Origin: Paramuribaculum sp.
Lineage (GTDB): Bacteria; Bacteroidota; Bacteroidia; Bacteroidales; Muribaculaceae
Direction of reading: 5' to 3'
NCBI GenBank assembly: GCA_022511125.1
Contig: JAFLSD010000001.1
Coordinates: 1 to 64,000, forward strand
DNA length: 64,000 nucleotides
The notes under the pieces are model-generated. The model made no database searches. It had not been told where the DNA came from and saw nothing but the letters and a program-made list of their open reading frames with translations. Each line of letters begins with the position of its first letter. Position 1 is the stretch's first letter. Made by a program: the position numbers and the translations under genes. This document shows, piece after piece, positions 47,023 to 56,600 of this stretch.

Positions 47023-49371
47023 TCAGTCCTTACCAATCACTTTTAATGTCACGTCATCACCGGCTGTATTGTTTTCCACTTTATACCTTGGATACTGCTC
47101 GGGATACTTATCACCTTTATCGTTTGTACTTCTATCGTCGGATGCTAACCCTACAATCTTACCGATTTCAGGTTTTCTATCATTATATTTGTCATATCTC
47201 TTCTCGCTCATATCGGCGATGATAGAGGTATTCTTAACAGTGTTACCCGTTACAGTTACGAAACAAGTGCGCGGATTAGCATCGTCGGCAGAAGTTGCCA
47301 CACCTGCGATTCCTCCTATTTTGCGGAAAGCTGTGATGGTCAAACCATCTACTGTGCAATCTTTCACCCAAGCTTCTTCAGGCTGTCCATTCAGATAACC
47401 TACTATGCCGCCTACATTGTTTGCGTCGTCAAATACGCCGCTAGGCTTTTGCCACGGAGTTACAGTAATCGTACCACCAATCACATGGCAATTCTCTATT
47501 CTTGCACACATACCGTCGCCTGTAATCGCACCTGTTTTATATTGGCTAGTGATATTTACGTCCTTCAAAGTGAGATTTTTGATTGTCGCGCGGTTTGTCG
47601 CTCCAAATAGACCTGCATTGTTATCATTTTTTGTGGTCACAGTCAGATTGCTGATTGTGTGGCCTTTGCCATCAAATGTTCCGGCGAAACCATAGATAGA
47701 TGCACTGTTTTCATTTGTTTCAAAGCCTATTGGAGTCCAATCTACTCCCTGCATATCGATATCGCTCGTAAGCTCAATAGTTTGATTATAGAAAGCGGCT
47801 TTCTGAGCGCTGTATCCGTTGTATTGCTTCGTTTCCACAAGTTCGCTTTTGCCAAAATTGTTCACCTGCTCCGAAATCCACTTCAGACCTTCGACTGTGG
47901 AAACGCTAAAAATGCCCGTTGTTTCGTCATAAACTATTCCTTTATCAACGAATTCAGTACCATCAGGCACAATTGTAAACCATGAGTCACCATCTCCAAC
48001 AACATTTCCTCCTTCAGGAACAAATTTTGAGGGGTTGAAATCTTCGAATGTTCCGCCGGTAATAACTATGTCGGTATCTGCACTGCCTTCACCTACCTTG
48101 ATTACTTCTTCACCGACGAAAGTTCCGCCTTCGATATTCAATTTACCGCCATCCACTACGATAGGAGCTTCTACTCTACCTGATGCATCGCCTTTGATTG
48201 TCAGAGTCACGGCGTCGGCAGCAGCACGGCTTACAACCGAGCCTACCAACATCTTCTTACCATCTTTAGATGTGATTGTATGACCGTTCAAATTAATAAC
48301 GGCATCCTTCGTGAATACTATATCATGATCTATTTCGATATCGCTTGACAGTGTCAGTTCACCGCCTTTGTCTGCCAAGAGGTCGAGGTCGGTGTAAACA
48401 TAATCATTATCAGGAGCTGTAAAGTCGGGCACGATTTCTACCATCACGTCAACATTGCTTGTCAGAAGCTGACCGTAGATATTTGTCTTCCAGTTGCGCT
48501 GAACCGGTACGTTGCTCACTCTCCTGTCGTCTGCTTTTCCGTCTATATCGATGGTAAAGTCCAGGTTGATAAGCGAACGATCTGCTTCACCCTCCTGTGT
48601 CTTTCCAACCAGGAAATAACCCATTGCCAGATAGTCGTTATAATTGGCCACCGGGAAAGTTTCGTCGTCGCCGGGCTTCTCTGCCAAAGTCAGCGCTACA
48701 TCTACTGGGTTTGAAACAAATCCGGTTATCAAATCAAGTGTTGAGTACACACCGTGAGCCGTCAGTTTCGTCTTGACTATTGACTCCTCTGTCGTTACAG
48801 CCGTAAGGTCGTTCGTGCCCACGTTGATTTGAGCGAACGGACGGCTCAATTTGGCTGACAATGTCATGTCGCCGTTCACCTTAAACGGTTCCTGATAGAA
48901 ATAGAAAGCGTCGAGATTGTCACTGTTTGTGGCTCCGTTAGTAGAGTAGTCAGCTGTCATTGTTACTTCGCCGTTTTCGTCGAAGTTCACGCTGTAAGGA
49001 GCGTCAGTCCCTGCGTCTGCCCAGAACACTATAGCGTATGTCTGACCTGTTCTCAGTTTCTTTTCGATAGTCTTGTTTAAAGAAATGTTTTCAGCACCGT
49101 CGCCGATTGCGCTCAAGGCGTCTATCAGCTTCATCGACTGCGCGCCGCTCGTTTCCGTCACCTCATAAATACCGTACTGAAGTTTTATCGCTGTAGTGCC
49201 GTCGCTAAACGCACGTGAGCTCATTTGCAGCTGTGGGATGTCAACGCTCAGCGCTACCGTAGCCTCTTCGCCAACCGGTGCTATTACGTCGATCTCATTC
49301 GAACAAGAGGTGGCAAACAGCATGCCCGCTGCCATCGCTCCGAATAAAAATTTCTTCGTCATAGTTCTCAA
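47023..49371 (-). CDS. DUF6562-type fimbrillin-like lipoprotein with GLUG-repeat C-terminus
   Basis: 782 residues; the ATG at residue 4 (MTKKFLFG) is an alternative start. A lipoprotein signal ends at FATSC (Cys23). Residues about 30-340 form a DUF6562/fimbrillin-like domain (VALSVDIPQLQMSSRAF, RPFAQINVGTNDL, RNWKTNIYGQLLTSN). A linker YTDLDLLADKGGELTL begins a beta-helix-like part. The C-terminal half contains GLUG-like units (FAGTFDGKGHTISNLTV, NAGLFGATNRATIKNLTL, VGGIVGYLNG). It is probably surface exposed. It is the last gene of a four-gene operon and a paralog of the gene before it. Ligand and role are unknown. Confidence 0.8.
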   Translation of the reverse strand: MRTMTKKFLFGAMAAGMLFATSCSNEIDVIAPVGEEATVALSVDIPQLQMSSRAFSDGTTAIKLQYGIYEVTETSGAQSMKLIDALSAIGDGAENISLNKTIEKKLRTGQTYAIVFWADAGTDAPYSVNFDENGEVTMTADYSTNGATNSDNLDAFYFYQEPFKVNGDMTLSAKLSRPFAQINVGTNDLTAVTTEESIVKTKLTAHGVYSTLDLITGFVSNPVDVALTLAEKPGDDETFPVANYNDYLAMGYFLVGKTQEGEADRSLINLDFTIDIDGKADDRRVSNVPVQRNWKTNIYGQLLTSNVDVMVEIVPDFTAPDNDYVYTDLDLLADKGGELTLSSDIEIDHDIVFTKDAVINLNGHTITSKDGKKMLVGSVVSRAAADAVTLTIKGDASGRVEAPIVVDGGKLNIEGGTFVGEEVIKVGEGSADTDIVITGGTFEDFNPSKFVPEGGNVVGDGDSWFTIVPDGTEFVDKGIVYDETTGIFSVSTVEGLKWISEQVNNFGKSELVETKQYNGYSAQKAAFYNQTIELTSDIDMQGVDWTPIGFETNENSASIYGFAGTFDGKGHTISNLTVTTKNDNNAGLFGATNRATIKNLTLKDVNITSQYKTGAITGDGMCARIENCHVIGGTITVTPWQKPSGVFDDANNVGGIVGYLNGQPEEAWVKDCTVDGLTITAFRKIGGIAGVATSADDANPRTCFVTVTGNTVKNTSIIADMSEKRYDKYNDRKPEIGKIVGLASDDRSTNDKGDKYPEQYPRYKVENNTAGDDVTLKVIGKD

Positions 49372-49448
49372 TTTAAAGTTTTATTTTTTAAAATTTATTG
49401 TTCTAATCTTACTGGACATGGCTTCAACATGTCGCCTCTGTCATTAAA

Positions 49449-51602
49449 TTAATTAGGCACAACAGTATAATAAATATCTGAACCAACTTGCTCGGAAATT
49501 ACTTTATAACCATTAGCTACGAAGTTGGTTCCTTCACCTTCTGCTTTATTATTGCTCGGGTCGAAGTTAACGAATGTGCCACCACGAACCTCAATTGCAT
49601 CCCTAACGTCACCACTTGCAGGACGGTTAGGATCATAGATATTTAATGTATAATATATACCCTTGTAAGGTTCTGATTTGAAAAAGCCACCATTGATTAT
49701 AATTTTACCTGAACCTTTAAAATAGTAAACCGCTTGAGCACCTGTACCAATGAATGTACCTGAATTAATAGTAATTGTGCCTGCGCCGGTAGAATACATC
49801 ATTATAGGATTAATTCCTTCTAAATTAACATCCTCTATTGTTACTTTAGGATCTTTTTGAACCGCTATTATACCGTACGAATCATTTTGACCATTACTTT
49901 TAAATGTACCATTTTTGATTGTTACTTCAGCATTACTGTTTCCAGTAATAACCATTGCATCCTTTCCTGACACGTTAGAAGTTATCGAATTGCCACCTAA
50001 ATCAATAGTTGTTGACTTCTGTGAAACAATTCTATCTGATAAAATTACATCCTCTATAAGAAGTATATCCCCACCAGCGGTTATAGCTGAAATAGCATTC
50101 GCTGCAGTAACTATCGTCGTCCCTTCCGGTAATGTTACTACATCATCTTTCTTCTCAGCCGGAACAAATTCTTCGGGGTCGAAATCTTTGAATGTACCGC
50201 CTTCGATAGTAACGTTTTCAGTTGTTACACCATCGCCGCCTATCACGTTTTCACCGTTAAATACACCGCCTTCGATGATGAGTTTGCCGGATTCAACTGT
50301 TATCGTTGATTCTGCACCTGCAATTTCTGCATAATAACCACCGGCTATAGTCAATTCGCCACCATCAACCACAAGGGGAGTCGATACGGTTCCATTGCCT
50401 TCTATTCTCAATTTTGCCGGTTCACCACCTGCTTTGCTCACTACTTTCTCACCGATTGTCAGTTTGGCGCCGTTCTTACCTGTTACAGTAAAACCGTTAA
50501 GATGGAGCACGCCGTCATTGATAACATTAATGTCATGGTCTATTTCAATATCGCTTGTCAGCGTCAGTTCGCCGCCTTTGTCTGCTAAGAGGTCGAGGTC
50601 GGTGTATTCATAGCCGGGTTCGGTTGTCCCGTCATAACCCGGAATAATCTCTACGTTGTCTATCACGTTGCTCGTGATGAACTGACCGTAAATATTCGTG
50701 CGGTAGTTGCGCTGAACAGGCACGTTGCTCACATTACGACGATCTAAAGTTGGTTCACCTGTAATATCAATAATAAACTCTACATCTATAAGTGATTTTT
50801 CCGGATCGTCTGCCTTTGTTTGGCCTACCAAGAAATATCCCATTGTCAAATATTCATAACCCTTAACCGGGAACTCTTCATTTTGAGGAATAGATGTATT
50901 CTGAAGACCAACGTCAGTTGGTTCACCGGTTACAAATCCGGTTACGAGATCCATGCTCTTATAAACGTTGTGTGCCGTTAGAGTAGAGGATATAGTAGCT
51001 TTCTCAGCTATTGCATCCGCATCCAAGTCGTTAGTGCCGATATTGATCTGTGCGAACGGACGATAAAGTTTTGCTTCTACTGCCATATCTCCTGCTACTG
51101 TAAATTCTTCATAGCAATAGAAAGCGTCGAGTTTGTCGTCACCTGCTGAGAATAGCCTACCTTCTTCGGTTACTTTATAATCCGCTTCCATCTTGGCTCC
51201 CGTTTGTTCGAAAGTGACGGTATATGGTGATTGCTTATCCTGACTATCTGATTTACTTGCGTCTGCCCAGAAAATCAATGCGTAAGTGTTACCGGTTCTT
51301 AGTTTCAACGACACGGTCTTTTTCAATTGGAAATTTTCGTCTGTGTCTAATACATTGACCAATTTCACTGTCTTAGTAGTGCCGCTCCCGGTCACTTCAT
51401 ACAATGCACCCTGAAGTGTCGTAGCTTTCATACCGTCGCTGAAAGCACGCGAATTCATTTGCAACTGTGGTACGTCTACGCTGACCGCAACCATCGCTTC
51501 ATCGCCGGTCGGCGCTACCACGTCCATCTCACTCGTACAAGCAGTGGCCATCATCAGCGCTACTGCCATCGTTCCGAATAAAAACTTCTTAGTCATAGTC
51601 AT
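49449..51602 (-). CDS. DUF6562-type fimbrillin-like lipoprotein with beta-helix C-terminus
   Basis: 717 residues; ATG at residue 3 is an alternative start. A lipoprotein signal ends at MATAC (Cys22). The N-terminal 340 or so residues are clearly homologous to the downstream paralog (VAVSVDVPQLQMNSRAFSDG, RPFAQINIGTNDLDA, RNYRTNIYGQFITSN, YTDLDLLADKGGELTL). The C-terminal half differs: it is built of short repeats ending in I-E-G-G-x-F (ITVESGKLIIEGGVF, VTIEGGTFKDFDP, ITINSGTFIGTG), as in a right-handed beta-helix. No catalytic residues were recognised. It probably displays a binding surface. Confidence 0.8.
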   Translation of the reverse strand: MTMTKKFLFGTMAVALMMATACTSEMDVVAPTGDEAMVAVSVDVPQLQMNSRAFSDGMKATTLQGALYEVTGSGTTKTVKLVNVLDTDENFQLKKTVSLKLRTGNTYALIFWADASKSDSQDKQSPYTVTFEQTGAKMEADYKVTEEGRLFSAGDDKLDAFYCYEEFTVAGDMAVEAKLYRPFAQINIGTNDLDADAIAEKATISSTLTAHNVYKSMDLVTGFVTGEPTDVGLQNTSIPQNEEFPVKGYEYLTMGYFLVGQTKADDPEKSLIDVEFIIDITGEPTLDRRNVSNVPVQRNYRTNIYGQFITSNVIDNVEIIPGYDGTTEPGYEYTDLDLLADKGGELTLTSDIEIDHDINVINDGVLHLNGFTVTGKNGAKLTIGEKVVSKAGGEPAKLRIEGNGTVSTPLVVDGGELTIAGGYYAEIAGAESTITVESGKLIIEGGVFNGENVIGGDGVTTENVTIEGGTFKDFDPEEFVPAEKKDDVVTLPEGTTIVTAANAISAITAGGDILLIEDVILSDRIVSQKSTTIDLGGNSITSNVSGKDAMVITGNSNAEVTIKNGTFKSNGQNDSYGIIAVQKDPKVTIEDVNLEGINPIMMYSTGAGTITINSGTFIGTGAQAVYYFKGSGKIIINGGFFKSEPYKGIYYTLNIYDPNRPASGDVRDAIEVRGGTFVNFDPSNNKAEGEGTNFVANGYKVISEQVGSDIYYTVVPN

Positions 51603-51650
51603 TAATTTAAAGTTATATTTATATTATTTTCGTAATTTCCTCTTTTGTAG

Positions 51651-51670
51651 GGATGCTACATGTAGCGTCC
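51651..51670. repeat. Isolated copy of the 20-base palindrome
   Basis: GGATGCTACATGTAGCGTCC differs by one base (T for C, a wobble pair) from the perfect palindrome at 24914-24933. The flanking bases are shared too: TTTTGTAGG precedes and CG follows in both. It sits in the 72-base gap between two genes of the DUF6562 operon, so it would be transcribed as a hairpin in the mRNA. Confidence 0.8.
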
Positions 51671-51674
51671 GCCG

Positions 51675-52742
51675 TTATTTTATTTCTATATTAAACTCGC
51701 CGTCGAAGCCGGGATCAATCGCCACACCTCCGCCGGAGCTCGCCGACATAAACTCGCCTTTCACCACCGTCAGTTTCGACCTCACCAGCGGAACTTCTAT
51801 CGTATTGGTTGCCGATATACGGGTTCCTTTGTCGTCATACACTTCTACTGCAACACTGACCGACGTTTCCGAGCCGTTAACCATCACATAGTCGTAACCC
51901 ATGCGCGTTCCGTCGCTCACTGCCTCCAGAGAGCTGTCGAAATGCACCCCCGTCCATGCGTCGATAGGCTTGTCGCCATATATATTGTAGGACGACGGCA
52001 TGAATCCCGTGTAACGGAAGCGTACGGTATAGCCGCTGAGATCCGCGCGGCTGTCAGAACTCTCTGTTTCCGACTTGTCGCCTCCGGCACTGCCTTCTTC
52101 AGCAGACCTTCGGGCTGCCTCTTTTGCCACAAATTCTTCAAGGTCGGTGGTTATGAATTCAAACCGGGCCATGGGGCGCTTCATCTGGACCGTAGCGGAG
52201 CCACCGTTGATCTTATCGACCGTTCCGGTAGTCTGTCCGCGGAAAGCGTCGCGATGGTCGTTGCTCCCCGGATGGTTGTTCTTGTCACTTAAGGTTATTT
52301 CCGCCAGGTTGCTCGTCGTATAATATTTGTCGCCGGTCGTTCCGGGCGCCACATAGTCTGCCCATACCAAGAATGAATACTGCCCTTCTTCCAGATCGAT
52401 CTCCAAGCTATGGTTAAGACCTACAGCCTCCGCCTTAGTTATGGTCATCCTCTTGACAGGGCTGACCGACGGCGTGATATCCGCGGTCCCCGAATAGATG
52501 AAAATCTGATAGCGTATATCGTGCGGATCTGCGGCTGCACGCGACCACGGTATCTCCTGATGTAGCGGCAGATCCGTGTCGAAGTTCAGATTGAGCACGA
52601 AGGCCGGGGTTTCGGGCTCCGGCGGAGTCGGAGTGGGTTCCGGCTCTTCCTCATACCATTCATAAACGTTACATGCGGCCGTCAGGAGTGCAAAAAGCAT
52701 CACCGGAAGCAGTCGGAGGAATGTCATTGCGTGTCGTTTCAT
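51675..52742 (-). CDS. DUF6562/Mfa2-like anchoring lipoprotein
   Basis: 355 residues. A lipoprotein signal ends at LTAAC (Cys24), followed by an acidic, Pro-rich linker (EEEPEPTPTPPEPETP). The body shows FVLNLNFDTDLPLHQEI, YSFLVWADYV, QMKRPMARFEFITTDLEEF and later GFMPSSYNIYGDKP, the pattern of the FimB/Mfa2-type proteins that anchor or regulate fimbriae. No beta-helix tail is present. Its start overlaps the DUF3575 gene's stop by 4 bases, so the two are translationally coupled. Confidence 0.78.
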   Translation of the reverse strand: MKRHAMTFLRLLPVMLFALLTAACNVYEWYEEEPEPTPTPPEPETPAFVLNLNFDTDLPLHQEIPWSRAAADPHDIRYQIFIYSGTADITPSVSPVKRMTITKAEAVGLNHSLEIDLEEGQYSFLVWADYVAPGTTGDKYYTTSNLAEITLSDKNNHPGSNDHRDAFRGQTTGTVDKINGGSATVQMKRPMARFEFITTDLEEFVAKEAARRSAEEGSAGGDKSETESSDSRADLSGYTVRFRYTGFMPSSYNIYGDKPIDAWTGVHFDSSLEAVSDGTRMGYDYVMVNGSETSVSVAVEVYDDKGTRISATNTIEVPLVRSKLTVVKGEFMSASSGGGVAIDPGFDGEFNIEIK

Positions 52743-53440
52743 CGCTTACCTCCTTTCTTGTGTACGTCGAATGCGTAGGAGAACGACACCGATATCAAGT
52801 CGGGACCTACGTAAATCTTATTGTTGACGTCCAATGGCGGTGCATTGTGATGATTTTCGAAACGGTTGTAAGGCGCGCTGTAAACACCCAGACCGAGGGC
52901 GAATTCCATTTCCCAGCGGCGATCCTGCGAAATCGGCATACGATAACCCACTGTCACTCCGCCTCCGACTGCCGGCTTACGGCGCCAGTCGCTCTGATAG
53001 CGGTATTCGCCGCCGAAAGCGAAATTGAAGCCGCCGATGCCGAAATGCACACCCGTAAACCATCCTATATTCTCGGGACGATACCAGTAGCGAAATTCCG
53101 GACGAAATCCGAACAGGCGGAACTTAACCGTCGAAGTGAAATAGTTCATCGCTGAAAAATAGACGGGAAAATCAAACGACCAATGTTCGTCGATGTCGAT
53201 TTCCCCCTCAATGTTGGCTATCATCAACGCCCATCCCGCAGCATTGGTGCGCAGACGGAAAAGACGGTTGAAATCGCCGTCTTCCGTGCGGTAAGGTGTC
53301 ATAAAGGCTTGCTGAAGCACGCTGTCGGTCGATGTCTCCTCATGAACAGGAGACATTTCTGCCTGTGTCTGGGCAGAGAGAAGCGAGGAGCCTGCAAGAG
53401 CGAACAGCATTAAAAAAATGTATCGTTCTAAACGGTTCAT
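52739..53440 (-). CDS. DUF3575 outer-membrane protein
   Basis: 233 residues. A signal peptide ends near LSAQT. The rest is a compact beta-barrel pattern of alternating residues (NAAGWALMIANIEGEIDIDEHWSFDFPVYF, in parts) with RPEFRYWYRPENIGWFTGVHFG and a C-terminal aromatic-rich strand (SVSFSYAFDV). DUF3575 proteins are regularly found with fimbrillin-like genes in Bacteroidales. It is the first gene of the operon, followed by an overlapping anchor gene and two large lipoproteins. It may form the outer-membrane base of the system; this is inferred from context. Confidence 0.8.
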   Translation of the reverse strand: MNRLERYIFLMLFALAGSSLLSAQTQAEMSPVHEETSTDSVLQQAFMTPYRTEDGDFNRLFRLRTNAAGWALMIANIEGEIDIDEHWSFDFPVYFSAMNYFTSTVKFRLFGFRPEFRYWYRPENIGWFTGVHFGIGGFNFAFGGEYRYQSDWRRKPAVGGGVTVGYRMPISQDRRWEMEFALGLGVYSAPYNRFENHHNAPPLDVNNKIYVGPDLISVSFSYAFDVHKKGGKR

Positions 53441-53540
53441 TAATGTTTTTTGATTTTCGAGTATTTACACTGTATATCAATCGGATAAAGGCTTATCGAT
53501 AAGATTTTTTATATAGTTCGATCCTCATTATTCCGCATTG

Positions 53541-53548
53541 CAAATATA
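53541..53548 (-). promoter_or_regulatory. -7 box of the DUF3575 operon promoter
   Basis: The minus strand has TATATTTG, a perfect TAnnTTTG match, about 100 bases before the start codon. The usual -33 position, 19-21 bases upstream, falls at the edge of a poly-C tract instead of a TTTG box. Confidence 0.45.
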
Positions 53549-53570
53549 ATTAAAAAAGTCTTATTGATTA

Positions 53571-53579
53571 CCCCCCCCC
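53571..53579. repeat. Poly-C tract at the DUF3575 operon promoter
   Basis: A run of nine C (nine G on the transcribed-direction strand), 22 bases upstream of the -7 box. No other C or G homopolymer of this length was noticed in the window. A tract this long is liable to slip during replication, and its position would alter the -33 region or promoter spacing. Confidence 0.7.
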
Positions 53580-53619
53580 ATCTAAAATTTGTTAAAATGT
53601 AAATTATATCCTTATTTGA

Positions 53620-53660
53620 AAATTCCGGGACGGCCATCCGGATGATGCCGTCCCGAAAAT
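53620..53660 (-). terminator. rpoC terminator
   Basis: 9-bp stem CGGGACGGC/GCCGTCCCG with a 12-base loop, extended by AATT/AATT on the outside, 32 bases past rpoC. On the minus strand it is followed by GAATTTTC, a weak T tract. Confidence 0.65.
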
Positions 53661-53687
53661 TCTATTCTTGATTCCCTTGTGGGAAGA

Positions 53688-56600
53688 TTATTCAGCCTGT
53701 TCCTCAGCTATGATCTCCTCGATTTCGGGGTCGATTATAGGAGCGAGGTCATCGTTGCTCATCACAACGAGGCGGTTGAATTCGCGCTGACCCGTTCCGG
53801 CCGGGATGAGGTGACCGCAGATCACGTTCTCCTTCATGCCTTCGAGCGAATCGGTCTTGCCGTTGATGGCCGCTTCGTTGAGCACCTTCGTCGTTTCCTG
53901 GAACGACGCAGCCGACATGAAGCTCGAAGTCTGCAGAGCGGCGCGGGTGATTCCCTGGAGGATCTGTTCCGATGTGGCCGGCATTGCGTCGCGCACCTGG
54001 ATCAGACGCAGGTCTTTCTGCTTCAGAGGCGAGTTCTCGTCGCGCAGCTTGCGAGCCGTGATTATCATTCCCGGCTTCACATTTTCGGAATCACCGGCAT
54101 CGATCACCACTTTCTTGCCCCAGATACGGTCGTTCTCTTCCATGAAAGCGCGCTTATCGACTATCTGCTGCTCCAAGAAGCAAGTGTCGCCCGGATCGAG
54201 GATGTTGACCTTGCGCATCATCTGTCGCACGATCACCTCGAAATGCTTGTCGTTGATCTTCACACCCTGCATGCGGTAAACGTCCTGCACTTCGTTCACG
54301 ATATATTCCTGAACGGCCGTCGGGCCCTTGATGTTCAGGATATCGGCCGGAGTGATGGCGCCGTCCGACAGCGGAGTGCCGGCGCGCACGTAGTCGTTTT
54401 CCTGCACGAGGATCTGTTTCGACAGCGGAACCAGATATTTCTTCACTTCGCCGGTACGGGAGGTCACGCTGATCTCGCGGTTGCCGCGCTTCACTTTGCC
54501 GAAGTTCACTTCGCCGTCTATTTCCGCTACGATTGCGGGGTTCGACGGGTTGCGTGCTTCGAAAAGCTCCGTCACGCGGGGCAGACCGCCGGTGATGTCA
54601 CCTGCGTTACCCGTTGCGCGAGGTATCTTGACGAATATTTCGCCTGGCTTCACCGTTGCACCTTCGTCCACCATCAGGTGGGCGCCTACAGGCAGAGCGT
54701 AAGTTTTCAGTATCTGACCGTTTTCATCTACGATATTGGCTTCGGGCACTTTGCCGCGTTCTTTTGATTCTATGATGATGCGTTCGCGCAGACCGGTCTG
54801 TTCGTCAGCCTCCGTGCGGAAAGTAATGTTTTCCACTAAGTTCACATACTGGACTTTACCGCCTGCTTCGCTGACGATCACGGCGTTGAACGGATCCCAT
54901 TCGCAGATGAGGTCGCCTTTCTTCACCTTGTCGCCGTTGCCGAAGTAAAGCTTCGAACCGTAAGGGATATTGGCTGAAGTAAGCATCATCTTCGTGTTCG
55001 GATCCATGATGCGCATGTCGGCAAGACGGCTGATCACTACTTCCACCGGACGGCCGTTGGCATCTTTTTCGTCGGTCTTCACCGTGCGCAGCTCGTCGAT
55101 TTCCAGTACGCCGTCATAACGTGACGTTACCGACGATACGGCTGCGATATTGCTCGCTACACCACCGACGTGGAACGTACGCAGTGTCAGCTGGGTTCCC
55201 GGCTCGCCGATCGACTGGGCAGCTATCACACCAACTGCCTCGCCCTTCTGGACCAAACGGTTAGTGGCAAGGTTGCGGCCGTAACATTTCGCGCATACGC
55301 CCTTCTTCGATTCGCATGTGAGCACCGAACGGATTTCAACCGATTCTATCGGAGAATTGTTGATGCGTTCGGCTGCCGCGTCATTGATTTCCTCGCCTGC
55401 CGCCACGATAAGCTCGCCTGTGATAGGATCTACAACGTCGTGCACCGATACACGGCCGAGGATGCGTTCGCCTAACGATACGACTACCTCGTCGTTTTTC
55501 TTGATTTCTGTGCATACAAGACCGCGGAGAGTGCCGCAATCTTCTTCATGCACGATCACGTCGTGGGCCACGTCTACCAGACGGCGCGTCAGATAACCGG
55601 CGTCGGCTGTCTTTAGAGCCGTATCGGCAAGACCCTTACGGGCACCGTGAGTCGAGATGAAGTATTCGAGCACTGACAGACCTTCCTTGAAGTTCGCCAG
55701 AATCGGGTTTTCGATGATCTGACCGCCTTCAGCGCCGCTCTTCTGAGGTTTAGCCATTAGACCGCGCATACCGGAGAGCTGACGGATCTGGTCTTTCGAT
55801 CCGCGGGCACCCGAATCAAGCATCATGTAAACCGGGTTGAAGCCCTGCTGGTCGGCCGAAATCTGCTTCATCAGTGTATCGGCCAGACGCGAGTTAACAT
55901 GCGTCCATATATCGATGATCTGGTTGTAGCGTTCGTTGTTGGTGATGAAGCCCATCGAATAGTTGTTCATCACTTCCTGAACCTGCTCGTAACCTTCGCG
56001 AACATATTCTTCCTTCTCTGCCGGAATGATCACGTCGCCCAGATTGAACGACAGACCGCCCTTAAACGCCATCTGGTAACCGAGATTCTTGATATCGTCA
56101 AGGAATTTGGCCGAACGGGGGATACCGCACTTCTTGATAACGTTGCTGATGATCGTACGAAGCGATTTCTTTGAAAGGACTTCGTTCACATAACCTATTT
56201 CTTTAGGCACGAATTGGTTAACCAGCACGCGGCCTACCGAAGTGTTCTCGATCAGACGTTTCACCGGATTTCCTTCTTTGTCGATATCGTCTACAACAAC
56301 CGAAACCGGAGCGTGAAGCGTCACGCGGCCTTCGTTATAGGCTATTTCGGCTTCTTCCGGACCGTAGAATTTCAATCCTTCACCCTTATCGCCTTTACGG
56401 AGCTTGGTGATGTAATACAGACCGAGCACCATGTCCTGCGAAGGCACTGTGATCGGTGCGCCGTTGGCCGGATTGAGGATATTGTGGGCGCCGAGCATCA
56501 GCATCTGAGCCTCCAGGATAGCCTCGTTACCCAAGGGGAGGTGAACGGCCATCTGGTCACCGTCGAAGTCAGCGTTGAATGCCGTACATGCCAACGGGTG

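Noticed and set aside
53679-54767. 362-codon plus-strand frame opposite rpoC
   Set aside because: Antisense shadow of the rpoC C-terminus; no recognisable domain.
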